A stretch of DNA of 64,000 nt, taken from positions 2,542,001 through 2,606,000 of the forward strand of contig OY764545.1 in the NCBI GenBank assembly GCA_963668495.1, read 5' to 3'. Shown in pieces: positions 7,677-17,606 of this stretch. A program made the translations under genes and the position numbers. The notes under the pieces are model-generated. The model was given only the letters and a program-made list of their open reading frames with translations, was not told the DNA's origin and searched no databases. Each line of letters opens with the position of its first letter. Position 1 is the first letter of the stretch. The DNA is from Oleispirillum sp963668495 (GTDB lineage Bacteria; Pseudomonadota; Alphaproteobacteria; Rhodospirillales; Rhodospirillaceae).

Positions 7677-9533
7677 TCACTGGTATGCGTAGAGAGTTGC
7701 GTCTGCTGATAGCGCAGTAATCTGCAAAGTCAGCGTTGTTCCGGTCGGGATTAGAGTGCACGATGGGGAGGTTCTAGCTTCCGCAGCAGCAGAGGCGGAT
7801 TGTAGGGCAAACAACCCTGCTCCTGTGGTCTGACCGATTAGGCTGCCTGATACTACATAAAAATACGCATGAGGGCTGGTAGCTGCGGGGCCACCAACCC
7901 CTAGGTATACAGGCTTATAAGGAGTTAAGCCCACGATACCCCAAGTGCTATCAACCGTGCGTGTACTTTTCAGCGCAACCGTACCGTCATACGCAGTGGC
8001 TGCAAGGTTAGCAATTGCCACACTATTTGCAGCAACGTCCTGCACAACCTGCCCCATCTCAACCTGTGCCTGATTGGTTACGACGTTGAAGGCTTTGATG
8101 ATCGGAACGTACCGGGTGGATTTGGGACGTGTTTCTGTGTCACCATTAGCCTGAACTGCCGTAGGGTTTACAGCCGCTGTTGTCCCACCTGAGTGCCAGC
8201 CTAAGGGTTCGTTTCCTGCGCCTGCTCCTGATCCGTTACGAGTCAGGATGCCGTGCGCATGGCTTTTGATTGCATCAGCCTGCCGATAGCCGATAAACCC
8301 GCCTGTCGGGTCAGCAGCACGAATGAATGACTCGTGGCTGATTAGGTCTGGAACCCGAAAAGTGCTAACCTCGTCACCACGTGAATACCGCCCACGTTGA
8401 TTAGGGTCTGCCAACCAATTGGCATCGCTAACCACAACTTGGGACGTAGAGGCATGCGCCCAAAGATCAGGGTATGTCGCCCTGTTATACACTGTACCAT
8501 TTGGGATAATCCAACCCACAGGCGGGATAAGCCCCGTGAACCACGCAAGTGTACCAACGGGCGTCGCATCCCCAACGGCGACACCAAATGCAAGGCTCTC
8601 CCAATTGTCGGGGGATTTATCCAGATCAACCGCAAACCGTGCACCGCCGTTTTCTGCCTTGATTTCAAAATCAGCGACTTCTCCGTCAATGGTATCCGTG
8701 CCTTGCCGACGGACCAGCACCTTATTCGCCGTGCCATCCACCTTCTTCACACGCACAGTCCACGGTTCGATCACAGTAGCCGCCAACGGCAACGTCACAA
8801 TCACATCAGACGCCGAGCAATCCACCACATACAAGTCACCAGCCGCAGCCCCGGTTAACACTGTATCCGTGCTGATCGACACCACGTCTTCGGTAATATT
8901 CGCCAAAGCCGAAGCGACCGCCGCAGCGTCGTTACTTGCACTAAGGGCACTGGCGGCGGCATGTGTTTCAGATGTCGCCGCATCACCCGCCGCAGCTTGG
9001 GCAGCATCACGGGCGGCCCCTGCATCGGTTACAGCAGAAGCCAAACCGTCCGGGTCTACATCTGAATTCACCAAAGCATCGCCCGCCGCAGACCATTTGA
9101 GCGATTTCCCGGCCACAGGATCAGGTAAAGCCAACGATGCGCCAGATGTACTGGTTGTTGGGCGCACCACACTGCGCCCAACATCCTCGCGGATTTGCTG
9201 CACCATGCACACAATCCGGTCCAGTTCTTCGTTAATGACCTTTGCCCGGAATGCACCACCATCCTGAAAATCCGTAGTTCGCTTCTCTGGAACATGGCGC
9301 GACAAGGTTACGGTTATTCCTGCTGCCGGAGCCTGATCAAACCTAACGGTGCCACCGGCTGATGACCCGGCCCCTGTCACGCTGTAACCACCGTCTTGTA
9401 GCTCTGTATTTAAATAGACATTGATGTCCACATTCTCGAAAATCGGAAATGGATAACTAAAAACGTTAACCACACCGTCTCCGCTATATTGAATACGGGG
9501 CGAAACATCCCCGATTTGCACATGCTCTGACAT
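7677..9533 (-). CDS. Tail fibre protein with T7-type N-terminus and collar domain
   Basis: 618 residues. The first 150 resemble the T7 tail-fibre attachment domain ('IQYSGDGVVNVFSYPFPIFE' and 'EELDRIVCMVQQIREDV'). An Ala-rich coiled segment follows, then a beta-rich part and a phage tail-collar domain at about 330-430 ('GTLAWFTGLIPPVGWIIPNG', 'GRYSRGDE', 'AIKSHAHGI'). The C-terminal 150 residues are presumably the receptor-binding tip. It is the adsorption protein of a short-tailed particle. Intact over its whole length, which argues against simple decay of the element. Confidence 0.9.
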   Translation of the reverse strand: MSEHVQIGDVSPRIQYSGDGVVNVFSYPFPIFENVDINVYLNTELQDGGYSVTGAGSSAGGTVRFDQAPAAGITVTLSRHVPEKRTTDFQDGGAFRAKVINEELDRIVCMVQQIREDVGRSVVRPTTSTSGASLALPDPVAGKSLKWSAAGDALVNSDVDPDGLASAVTDAGAARDAAQAAAGDAATSETHAAASALSASNDAAAVASALANITEDVVSISTDTVLTGAAAGDLYVVDCSASDVIVTLPLAATVIEPWTVRVKKVDGTANKVLVRRQGTDTIDGEVADFEIKAENGGARFAVDLDKSPDNWESLAFGVAVGDATPVGTLAWFTGLIPPVGWIIPNGTVYNRATYPDLWAHASTSQVVVSDANWLADPNQRGRYSRGDEVSTFRVPDLISHESFIRAADPTGGFIGYRQADAIKSHAHGILTRNGSGAGAGNEPLGWHSGGTTAAVNPTAVQANGDTETRPKSTRYVPIIKAFNVVTNQAQVEMGQVVQDVAANSVAIANLAATAYDGTVALKSTRTVDSTWGIVGLTPYKPVYLGVGGPAATSPHAYFYVVSGSLIGQTTGAGLFALQSASAAAEARTSPSCTLIPTGTTLTLQITALSADATLYAYQ

Positions 9534-9564
9534 TGTTTGCGAACTCCCCGCGAATATCGTGATT

Positions 9565-11574
9565 TCAGCTCAAATTGCTCATCAGGCCGGTTCCGGCCTC
9601 ATGTTTGGTGAAAGCATCCCTGCGCGCTACTTCATCAGATTTTAAGGCCAGATAAGTCACCAGTGACCGGGCCAGCTTTTGACCACCATCTGAAGACAAA
9701 ATCGCATTCAGGGTCGGTGTCTGTTTCAAAAGGCTGCCCAGACTATCCCGTAGAGCATCTCCGCGGCGTTTGGCGTACTTCCAATACGCCGCTTCGGACA
9801 TGCATTGTCCCGCAATGGTATGTGATGGCATGGCTGCTTCAATGGCATGATCTGACAGAAGTTTTGCTTCATTACCTGCATATCCATGGTCCACAGCCCA
9901 AACATCCGGCAAAGCCATTACCCCACCCAAAGGACGCCCAACAGTCTGTCCCAGACCATTGACCCTGGCGGGCATATTGGCTCCCAAGCCAGCCGTTTGA
10001 TCCCAATATCTTGCAATCAGTTGCTTCAGCATTTGCGGTTCTGAACGACGGCAGACCCTGCTGTTTTGCAGCAATGCTGTAAGCTCCGCCGGTGCTTGCC
10101 GAGTTTCCGGGACGCTGACGCAATACACCACCTGCATTAGTTCCGATAAGACCTGCACGTCCAGCCGAGAAGCGATCGTCAACACAATGGCAGAAGCCAG
10201 ATCGAACCTTGGGTCATCATGCAGCGGCAGCCCCAACCAACCCAATGGAGACAAGGTCTCTGCCCCGTAACATGCGTCATCCAATGATTGATAGGCCAGA
10301 AGCGTTGCGATATCTGCAACACTCCCCAATAGCATTCCCAGCCCCGTATTCCGGTCAAAGCCAATCAGTTGCCCACCGCAACGAATGCAATCCTCGCCGC
10401 GCCCGGTGCTTCGCTCATAGCCAGCCCGGACAGTGGGATCAGATGGCAAGGTTCCGGTCACAATTCCCTGGTCAGTCAGATAAGCCAAGACAGCGGCAAT
10501 ACCAGCAGCCGCCATCAATCGGCTTTGGATTTCCTCTTCCCGCTCCGGCATGTGAATAAGCTGCCGCAGAAGTGGATAGGATAACGCATCCACTTCACCC
10601 GTCGCCCCCATACGCCCAAAGACATAACTTGGAACGGACAAAAACGGGCCAACCACCTGCAAGGCAGGAATGGCAGATAACTGACGCCAAACCGCTTCTG
10701 CTGACTGCGGCGGCAGTGCAGCGTTACTTAAGCTGCACAGATGATTAACTCCACGGAAAGCAGGAAGCCCAGCACTGACAGACAGCCTATGCGCCAATGC
10801 AGATTGAAGTCCTCCGCCAATTTTTCCTGCAAGTTTTTGCACAGCAAGCAGCATTTGCCCACCATACCCTACACATGCCGGCTCCTGTGCCTCAACGGGT
10901 TCCTGAGCCATAATCTCACCAGATACTGCGAGACAATCGCGCATGGCCTCCATCAACATCTGGACCGATAAGACATCATCATAGTGACGTTCAGAAGCGA
11001 CAGACACAGGCTGCATCACCTCAATAGGACGCAGTGTGGATAAGGCCCAAATGACATCAGGATGCGTTTGTCCCCCGTCTTTTAAGCAATATCGGACAAA
11101 GGCCAACGCAACATCCGGGCCACACCCACAAGCCGACACATACCGGATTGCATAGTCCTGCGCATTGGGCAGGACTTTATTGATGGCAGCAAAAGATTGT
11201 TGAGATGCATCAATTTCCCCCAAGGTTTCAAACTGTAAGCATCCACAAACTGCCAAAGCATGGACAAAGCTTTGTGCAGAACATCCGTTGGCAACATTCT
11301 GGGCCTCAGCAGCACATACAGATAAAGCCATTTCCAACGCCATGGCCCGAGCCAAAGCCACATCAGAGGCCATTACATCACCAACCACACCATCAAATTG
11401 CTCAGGAAGCATCCCAAACAATGCCGACAATGATGCCCCCGAGGTAAATGTCTGATTTCCTGCGTCTATGGCATCCAGCATTCGATCCAAACAGGCATCG
11501 ACATCTTCAGCCGTCGTCGCAACGTCAAAACCGTATACGACCCATGGTTTTTCTATCGCTATTTCATCACTCAT
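9565..11574 (-). CDS. Large phage-associated protein of unknown function
   Basis: 669 residues, not recognised. It is helical and Ala/Leu-rich, with scattered Cys residues but no clear zinc motif (a 'CIRCGG' is the only pair) and no membrane span or lysozyme motif. Its place between the core protein and the tail fibre is where T7-like phages encode the internal ejection proteins gp15 and gp16, so an ejected virion protein is a reasonable guess from position only. It is about half the size of gp16 and lacks that protein's transglycosylase domain. About 280 AT-rich bases separate it from the next gene upstream, so it may have its own promoter. Confidence 0.6.
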   Translation of the reverse strand: MSDEIAIEKPWVVYGFDVATTAEDVDACLDRMLDAIDAGNQTFTSGASLSALFGMLPEQFDGVVGDVMASDVALARAMALEMALSVCAAEAQNVANGCSAQSFVHALAVCGCLQFETLGEIDASQQSFAAINKVLPNAQDYAIRYVSACGCGPDVALAFVRYCLKDGGQTHPDVIWALSTLRPIEVMQPVSVASERHYDDVLSVQMLMEAMRDCLAVSGEIMAQEPVEAQEPACVGYGGQMLLAVQKLAGKIGGGLQSALAHRLSVSAGLPAFRGVNHLCSLSNAALPPQSAEAVWRQLSAIPALQVVGPFLSVPSYVFGRMGATGEVDALSYPLLRQLIHMPEREEEIQSRLMAAAGIAAVLAYLTDQGIVTGTLPSDPTVRAGYERSTGRGEDCIRCGGQLIGFDRNTGLGMLLGSVADIATLLAYQSLDDACYGAETLSPLGWLGLPLHDDPRFDLASAIVLTIASRLDVQVLSELMQVVYCVSVPETRQAPAELTALLQNSRVCRRSEPQMLKQLIARYWDQTAGLGANMPARVNGLGQTVGRPLGGVMALPDVWAVDHGYAGNEAKLLSDHAIEAAMPSHTIAGQCMSEAAYWKYAKRRGDALRDSLGSLLKQTPTLNAILSSDGGQKLARSLVTYLALKSDEVARRDAFTKHEAGTGLMSNLS

Positions 11575-11853
11575 TTCACACCTATTCCGAAACCTTGCTT
11601 ACACAGCAACAGGTATACACCCTTAAATTGAGACTGAAACAATAATCAACCAATGATAGACAACAACCATAAAAAGACTTGAAATAAATAAATCCCTCCA
11701 TAATTGAATTTAGGCGCATAAATCATCTATCTTGATTAGAGTTTCTTTATAATAAATCTCTTATAGCGGCTTTCTAGCTTCACTTCTGCTCTATGCAGCC
11801 AAAAGCAAATCCAAGATTTATTCCGATTCCTCTACCGAAAGTCGAAGCAATCG

Positions 11854-12975
11854 CTACGCAACCTTGGTTGCCACATCGGAAGTTGGGGCAATGACCGTTC
11901 CACACAACTGCACAGCGGACTGCCACGAAAGATGCCCAGATGCCGCCGCCCGCAAGATGACCAGCAAACGCCACGGCAAAGGACGATCAACCCCCATGGT
12001 TGTAAGAATTGTCACCGTATCCGGGTCGTCTGCATGTAAACCACGCCTTGCTGCCGCTTTCACAATGACAGTGCGAAATGCCTGCACATAGGGGTCATAA
12101 TAAAATGCGCCATCTGCCTGCAACGGCTGCCCCAGCACATAAGATGAGATCATGCGCCCTATACACCCCACCGCAGCCATCCTGGCTTTCATATGTTCAA
12201 GACGCCGTTCACCGCGCATTTGCAGAATCGCTTGCTCCAGACAAGCTTCTGCCTCTGCTTTGGCTGCTGTTATCAATGGCAGCACATAACAATCAGGCAC
12301 CTGCGGCTGAAACGTAACCGCCTGAGAAACTGCCTCTAGGGGGTCATGCTTTGCAATGCGTTGAATTTCGCCTCGAATTTGCTTGATGGCTAAATCCACT
12401 GCGAAACATTCCGTCAGGCTGTCCATCAATTCTGCGTCAAGTACACCTGCTGTTACGCTAAAGTCTCTCAGCGTTAACAGCCGCTGCATCTGCACCGACA
12501 AAGTCTTCACATGACCGGAACGCGCAGCTTCCAGTGCTTCCCGTGCCACACGGCCTAAACGAGCCCACATAGCTTGCATTTGATTTTGCCGCAGCAACTG
12601 CACCTCATCATCAGCCTGCAACTGGCTGCGATAACGCACGATGTCCCTGAACACCTGCGCCATCATACGGCGTCGGTTTTCCGGCCATTCCCCTGCAATC
12701 AGGGCAAAGGCTTCTTCTGCACTGGTCAACGCGTCGTCATCACCAACTTGAGCAAAAGCTCCATCGATGATTTCCAACACCGTTTCGACCATTTCATCCA
12801 TACGCAAAGCCATATCCAATCCGCCCGGTTGCGCTGGATCAATATCCAAAACAGCAACAGTTTGGCGGATGTCTCCGGCTTTAAGCAGATGGCGGACCGG
12901 AGCCGCCAAACGCATGGGACGCCGTTTCTTGTCCCCGCCCTGACTGGGAACATTAGAGTGTAAATGCCTTTTCAT
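11854..12975 (-). CDS. Phage-associated protein of unknown function, possible internal virion protein
   Basis: 373 residues, mostly helical, rich in Arg, Met and Ala, with a basic N-terminus ('GGDKKRRPMR'). No membrane segment or enzyme motif is seen. It lies directly downstream of the gp14-like core protein (23-base gap), where T7-like phages place gp15, but I see no sequence resemblance I can name. Function by position only: candidate component of the DNA ejection apparatus. Confidence 0.6.
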   Translation of the reverse strand: MKRHLHSNVPSQGGDKKRRPMRLAAPVRHLLKAGDIRQTVAVLDIDPAQPGGLDMALRMDEMVETVLEIIDGAFAQVGDDDALTSAEEAFALIAGEWPENRRRMMAQVFRDIVRYRSQLQADDEVQLLRQNQMQAMWARLGRVAREALEAARSGHVKTLSVQMQRLLTLRDFSVTAGVLDAELMDSLTECFAVDLAIKQIRGEIQRIAKHDPLEAVSQAVTFQPQVPDCYVLPLITAAKAEAEACLEQAILQMRGERRLEHMKARMAAVGCIGRMISSYVLGQPLQADGAFYYDPYVQAFRTVIVKAAARRGLHADDPDTVTILTTMGVDRPLPWRLLVILRAAASGHLSWQSAVQLCGTVIAPTSDVATKVA

Positions 12976-12998
12976 GACGTACCCCTTCCTTCCGTGGA

Positions 12999-13457
12999 CT
13001 AATCAAACATTGAGCCAACTTTGTTCAACAAACTGCTTCCGATGCCGGACTGCGCAAAATTCAGCAGTGAGTTTGTGGTCTGCGCAATCCCACCAAGGGC
13101 ATTCCCGCCCGAAGATTGTTCAGGCTTAAGACTTTGCTGGAACAACTGGTCCGACCGCCGATCCATTGCTGACTGTTTGTCCATTTGCGCTCGGGCGGCA
13201 TTGGCAATTCCCAAAGCCGACCCGGAATTCTGAGCCGTTCCCGACGCCGCAAACCATGCGTTCTGTTTGGCCAAAGTTTTCCGCAATTCTTCTTCTCGTC
13301 CCCGCTCACGCTCCGCCATGTCCAGAGCCTGCTGAGATTTTTGCATTTTCTGCCGAGCCGAAAGCCCGCTTTTCTGTGCACCCGCTGAGGCGACACCTGA
13401 AACCGCAGACATTGCAGTGGATGCAACCATTAACCCTGTCGTAACTGGATCTGCCAT
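12999..13457 (-). CDS. Internal virion (core) protein, T7 gp14-like
   Basis: 152 residues. A hydrophobic, small-residue-rich N-terminus ('MADPVTTGLMVASTAMSAVS') is followed by an Ala/Gln/Arg-rich helix ('KSQQALDMAERERGREEELR') and a Ser/Gly-rich tail. This is typical of podoviral core protein A (gp14), which is ejected and forms a pore in the outer membrane during DNA entry. The position after tail tube B matches the T7 order. Confidence 0.75.
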   Translation of the reverse strand: MADPVTTGLMVASTAMSAVSGVASAGAQKSGLSARQKMQKSQQALDMAERERGREEELRKTLAKQNAWFAASGTAQNSGSALGIANAARAQMDKQSAMDRRSDQLFQQSLKPEQSSGGNALGGIAQTTNSLLNFAQSGIGSSLLNKVGSMFD

Positions 13458-13484
13458 AACCTTAAAACTCCCGATTAACGTAAA

Positions 13485-15428
13485 TTATTGAGCCACTTCT
13501 GTTGCGACGGACAATATGGTCGCGGGCAAACTTGAATTGCCTTCTATCCTTACCGTTGCCCCATCCTGACCAAGGCGACCACCACTCCACCCCAAAAACC
13601 TAATGTTCCTAAGCCCTGAAATCGCCACAGGTGGCTTGTCCAACACATCATCCCCCAATCGGTATTCAAGCAAACTGCGACCATTCACCGTCATCCCCGC
13701 AGAGTTATGAAAACGGATCGCAGCTTTGGTAATCCGGTGCCGCCCCCCACTGGACATACCATCGGCGGTACCTGTATCAATGGGCATGGTCTCCACTGCC
13801 CATTTGAAAGCAAAACCTACCTCCAGGTTTCGAACCGGATACGGAGTTTCCACTGCTCCATTCTCGACCATAGCCTGCCCCAAAGGTGAGCCATCACCGA
13901 TCAAATGAACCATGACGCCGTTCAAACGGGACAAACCACTCCATGTGTCTTGTTCTGTTTCGCTTTGCTGGCGAACACTGCTATCCAATCGTGCAGAAGG
14001 GTCCAACTTCTCAATGAAATAGCGCTCAACACCATTGAGCGACCGACGTATCAAGAAATACGGAACCCCGCCGACCACAGCGACCTTAAGAATATACCCG
14101 CAAGTTTGCAGCAACGACCAGCCTGTCATACTTTGACTTTTACGACTGTTCATAACCGCGACAGATCCGTCAGCACCATTCACCACGTACAGGTGATTTG
14201 CACTATCCTGTTCATTACCAAGCCGAGCAGCCATGTCGCAGGGTTGCCGCATCAAACTGCCGGACAGCAGGGCGACGTCCTCAGCTTTATAAGATTCAAT
14301 TTCATAGCTATAGGCCAGCTCATACACAGAGCTATGCCCGTTCTCGATACTTTTAACGAACAGAACAGACCCATCCAGCTCTGCCGGTCGCACCGCCGCA
14401 GAAGGAACCTCTGATGACCGTTTCAATGTGAACTTACTTGGTGTAACGACCTCACCATCACTACGGGCAAACAGACCACCGGATGTGAACGCGAAAAAAC
14501 TATTCAAAGCATAGAGCTGTCGTACGGCACAGACCCTATCATTATCAAATGTCATCTCTACAGATTCATCATCCAACGCATCATTGGTGGTTTCAAAATC
14601 AAAAAAATCATTGGAACGACTACCCCAAATGGTTTGTGGGCGCGATTTCGATCCACCAAAATACAAACGTCCCTGATGTAGGAATACCGAGCACGGCCAA
14701 CCACGGTCAGCAGACCAAACAGGCTCCTGTACAGTCCAAAGTCCTGCCTTTGCTGCCGTGGTGTCGGTAAAATCATCCATAACCTCAGCCGCAACCGATG
14801 TAGGACTATTCAGTGCCGTTATCCGCGCACGACCAGACTGCATACTGATGACATATCCGACCTTGGCATCGGCAAAGTCCGCCTTGGTTGACGTGACTGT
14901 AATTTTACCGGTTGTCGCCGAAGGTGTGGCATCGCCCTCTGTCTCCCGCTCAAATGCGTATGTCGGCAAGTTCTTAAGTTTAAGGTCCGATAACTTCCAC
15001 ACCGTATGACTGCCCTGCCGCATCAATTTGGCAGGTGGATGATTGGGGTGAACAAGAATCAGCGTATCAAGGCTTTGCGTCCAACCAACCAGCGGGATTT
15101 CTTCACGAGTATATGGCATGGTAATAGTGGCAACACACTGACCATCCGGCATGAATACATCCATCGCGCCAGTACGCAGCACCAGCAGATACACCTGATC
15201 TGTGGAAAATTCGAAACGGATAAGCCGCGCATCTGCACCACCATCCGGAATTTCAGCCATAAACGTCAGACCATTACGCAAACTGACACCACCGTGCGGT
15301 AGTCCCAGAACGTTCACCAATTCTTTCGCCCCTTGTTTGTATGCAGAAACATCCACCCGCGACGCCAAAGTCGGATCCAACATTCCGGCAGAAAAATTGG
15401 TTTGCAAAGCCATATTGCGCTGAACCAT
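13485..15428 (-). CDS. Tail tubular protein B (nozzle), T7 gp12-like
   Basis: 647 residues. The start 'NFSAGMLDPTLASRVDVSAY' and 'GLPHGGVSLRNGLTFMAE' are hallmark N-terminal sequences of podoviral tail nozzle/stabilisation proteins, followed by a long beta-rich body ('GWPCSVFLHQGRLYFGGS', 'IWGSRSNDFFDF'). It closes the short tail and carries the fibres. GGAGG lies seven bases before the ATG, which overlaps the stop of tail tubular protein A as TAATG, so the two are translated together. Confidence 0.9.
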   Translation of the reverse strand: MVQRNMALQTNFSAGMLDPTLASRVDVSAYKQGAKELVNVLGLPHGGVSLRNGLTFMAEIPDGGADARLIRFEFSTDQVYLLVLRTGAMDVFMPDGQCVATITMPYTREEIPLVGWTQSLDTLILVHPNHPPAKLMRQGSHTVWKLSDLKLKNLPTYAFERETEGDATPSATTGKITVTSTKADFADAKVGYVISMQSGRARITALNSPTSVAAEVMDDFTDTTAAKAGLWTVQEPVWSADRGWPCSVFLHQGRLYFGGSKSRPQTIWGSRSNDFFDFETTNDALDDESVEMTFDNDRVCAVRQLYALNSFFAFTSGGLFARSDGEVVTPSKFTLKRSSEVPSAAVRPAELDGSVLFVKSIENGHSSVYELAYSYEIESYKAEDVALLSGSLMRQPCDMAARLGNEQDSANHLYVVNGADGSVAVMNSRKSQSMTGWSLLQTCGYILKVAVVGGVPYFLIRRSLNGVERYFIEKLDPSARLDSSVRQQSETEQDTWSGLSRLNGVMVHLIGDGSPLGQAMVENGAVETPYPVRNLEVGFAFKWAVETMPIDTGTADGMSSGGRHRITKAAIRFHNSAGMTVNGRSLLEYRLGDDVLDKPPVAISGLRNIRFLGWSGGRLGQDGATVRIEGNSSLPATILSVATEVAQ

Positions 15429-16000
15429 TACCGCACCTCCAGCAGGGTAAAGTCTTCAAAACGGTTTGGCGTTTGCTGCTGCGCATCGATGGATTTGGCC
15501 CGCTTAAACTCCAATTCTGCCAATTTGCACTGCAACTCCGTCCGCGATGTGTTTTCCGTCAACGGCAGACACAATTCCGCGGCAACACGAGAAATCAGCG
15601 CCTGATCAAAAAAAGGAGGAAAAGTCTGTTCCTGCGGACGGAAGATATACGTCAAGACCACCGACGGTGAGTTCGTATGAATGCGCCGTTCGTGGATGCG
15701 ATAGGACACACCCCGCCCCCGATTATGCGAACGGGAACCGACGGACAAGGCCCGTAAAAAATCTTCCGGCAATTGATAGGCATAGGCATAATCCACCAAC
15801 GGTGTTGCGACAATTCGCGGCAAATCCCGCTGGGCTGTGGCAAAGCTCCACGGATACGCCGACAAAACCGCATCACGCACACCGCCATACAACATTGACG
15901 CAACTTCTGCCTCTGCCGTGCCTTCGGAAAAGCTGGAAATTGGTTCGCAGCCAATCGCCAACAATCCTCTGGAACATATCTGTAACCCTGATAAAGCCAT
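15428..16000 (-). CDS. Tail tubular protein A (adaptor), T7 gp11-like
   Basis: 190 residues. 'ALLAIGCEP'-like opening, then 'RDAVLSAYPWSFATAQRDL' and 'YAYQLPEDFLRAL' are characteristic of the gp11 adaptor ring that joins portal and nozzle. It is full length for the family. It overlaps the next gene by its stop codon. Upstream lies a hairpin (16024-16057) that could set the ratio of capsid to tail proteins. Confidence 0.88.
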   Translation of the reverse strand: MALSGLQICSRGLLAIGCEPISSFSEGTAEAEVASMLYGGVRDAVLSAYPWSFATAQRDLPRIVATPLVDYAYAYQLPEDFLRALSVGSRSHNRGRGVSYRIHERRIHTNSPSVVLTYIFRPQEQTFPPFFDQALISRVAAELCLPLTENTSRTELQCKLAELEFKRAKSIDAQQQTPNRFEDFTLLEVR

Positions 16001-16023
16001 AACGAAATCCTTAACAATTTAAC

Positions 16024-16057
16024 CGGCCTGCACTGTGGCCTCCCGCATTGCAGGCCG
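16024..16057. terminator. Strong hairpin between capsid and tail genes, possible attenuator
   Basis: A perfect nine-base stem: CGGCCTGCA (16024-16032) pairs with TGCAGGCCG (16049-16057) around a 16-base loop. On the minus strand the following sequence is only weakly T-rich, so full termination is unlikely. Its place after the abundant capsid genes suggests partial termination or mRNA 3'-end protection (inference). Confidence 0.5.
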
Positions 16058-16093
16058 ACTTTGTTTTTACATCTGCATCTGTGTCAGAATGGG

Positions 16094-16357
16094 TTATCGG
16101 CTATCGGTTGCACCAACAGGCAGGACATCAGAGACGTCCACAACGCCCGCGGCATTTTCCGTCACCACGACAAGTCCGCGCCCATCACTGGCGTTCACAA
16201 ACACCCAATCACCAACTTTGAGCACCCCTGCCGCACCGTTGAAATACCCAGCAGCATCGACTTGCGCCTTGCTGTCAGCGTCGGTGGAATATCCCCAAAG
16301 ATTGAGAATCACACCACCCCCGGCAAGAAGCTCCAGTTTGTTTGCCTGAAAAGCCAT
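16094..16357 (-). CDS. Small phage head-associated protein
   Basis: 87 residues, beta-rich ('NKLELLAGGGVILNLWGY', 'VLKVGDWVFVNASDG'). Proteins of this size and pattern commonly follow the capsid gene in short-tailed phages and may decorate the head; I cannot name the family. The ATG at 16357 has GAAGG nine bases upstream, so I choose it over the ATGs at 16366 and 16363. It lies 27 bases after the capsid stop and is presumably co-expressed with it. Confidence 0.65.
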   Translation of the reverse strand: MAFQANKLELLAGGGVILNLWGYSTDADSKAQVDAAGYFNGAAGVLKVGDWVFVNASDGRGLVVVTENAAGVVDVSDVLPVGATDSR

Positions 16358-16384
16358 AATCATCATCCTTCCGTTTGGCTGGCG

Positions 16385-17215
16385 TTAAACCAGAGTGCTG
16401 GTTTCATTACATTTAATTTTGATGACGCCGGTTTCATCAATCATGCAGGAGCCTTGGCTCATCATGTTGTTGACAAAGAATGCCGCCCGATCACCATGCC
16501 AGGTAATATCCGCACTGACTTCAGCCCCAATGGCATGACCGATTGCAGTCTTGTGGTACAGGAAGCAATCACGCTGATTGCCTGACAATGGCAAACCGGT
16601 ATGCATCAACCAAGTGATACCCAGCCACTTACGGCTTTCGGTCCCCTTCAACCATGGGAATGCATCTGCGGCAAAATCGGAACTGGCGAATTCGTCAATA
16701 TTCAGGAGCTCGTTCCATTGGTGTGGACCGACAACACCAAAACGTTGACCATCATCGGGCACATCGGCGGCATTCAGCGATTCAAATGCAGACAACAAAA
16801 GCCCTTTGGACAAGCCAGTGGTGTAATCGCCGACCACGGACGTGGCATCTGATGCTGCCTTCACAATCAGTTCGTCGGTTTTGCGACCCAATGCATAAGC
16901 ACCGGCATCGACCAGAACCTTGCGCTCATCGATATTGGTCTTGATTTCATCAAGTTTATCAAGCCAATCGCCAGCATAGTAATCTTCCAGCACGCATTCC
17001 ACCTGCGTGTGTTCCACATTCATCAACGGAACCATACCGTGGCGGGTCTTGGTAGCCGCCGTACCGGTTCCAGCCTTTTGAAATACAGTGGATGCGCCGG
17101 TAGTACTGGTTTTGGTGCGGACCGTATTCCGCAGTTTTGCGCCCATATTTTGATAGGCGTAATGAACATCGACCTCATACTGTTTGATAAAGGCCGTAGA
17201 GACAGAATTACTCAT
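16385..17215 (-). CDS. Major capsid protein
   Basis: 276 residues from 'MSNSVSTAFIKQYEVDVHYAYQ'. The pattern (N-arm, 'LEDYYAGDWLDKLDEIKTNID', 'AGAYALGRKTDELIV', 'GVVGPHQWNELL', 'RAAFFVNNMMSQGS') matches the podoviral capsid family often labelled Phage_capsid_2. It forms the icosahedral shell. GAGGG precedes the ATG at 17215 by ten bases; the longer ORF to 17410 is leader sequence. It has its own host-type promoter upstream (17440-17468), unlike the rest of the structural transcript. Confidence 0.88.
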   Translation of the reverse strand: MSNSVSTAFIKQYEVDVHYAYQNMGAKLRNTVRTKTSTTGASTVFQKAGTGTAATKTRHGMVPLMNVEHTQVECVLEDYYAGDWLDKLDEIKTNIDERKVLVDAGAYALGRKTDELIVKAASDATSVVGDYTTGLSKGLLLSAFESLNAADVPDDGQRFGVVGPHQWNELLNIDEFASSDFAADAFPWLKGTESRKWLGITWLMHTGLPLSGNQRDCFLYHKTAIGHAIGAEVSADITWHGDRAAFFVNNMMSQGSCMIDETGVIKIKCNETSTLV

Positions 17216-17606
17216 GAAACAAGTGCCCTCGTTCTCGTTAGCGATGGAACCGAGGACAATGCAAACAAGCGTACTGCCCCCGGCGTTTCGCTGTCTGCGA
17301 AACAATGAAGGCCAGTACGTCCGGGTCTGTGCCAGTGATATGCCGGACGGCGCAAATTGCGCAAAAAGAGTTCCGTATGTCTTTACGGAAGATAAGCTGT
17401 GGCGGGTCACTTCGTGATGGGCCGCTCAACACAAGAAACACTATGCCAAAACTCGCCGCAAAAGTCAAGTGAATTCGTAATAAATTATTTCGATAACTTA
17501 TTTCGTACAACCGCAAGCCACACACGGCATTGACAGAATGGAATTCGGAACGGATGTTAAGTTCAGAATCTGATCCCAGATCAGTCACGATTGCCGGAGC
17601 AATGCC
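17216..17606. promoter_or_regulatory. Divergent control region: capsid promoter, long leader and direct repeats
   Basis: On the minus strand TTGACT (17468-17463), a 17-base spacer and CATAGT (17445-17440) form a good sigma-70 promoter; it reads CTTGAC at -35 as preferred in alphaproteobacteria. Transcription would begin near 17433, leaving a leader of about 218 bases before the capsid ATG. The leader contains a hairpin GTTTCGC/GCGAAAC near 17286-17304. Upstream of the -35 box the octamer TTATTTCG occurs twice (17485-17492, 17498-17505), 13 bases apart, a possible activator or repressor site. The promoter of the plus-strand cargo gene must lie in 17510-17600 but is not obvious. Confidence 0.55.
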
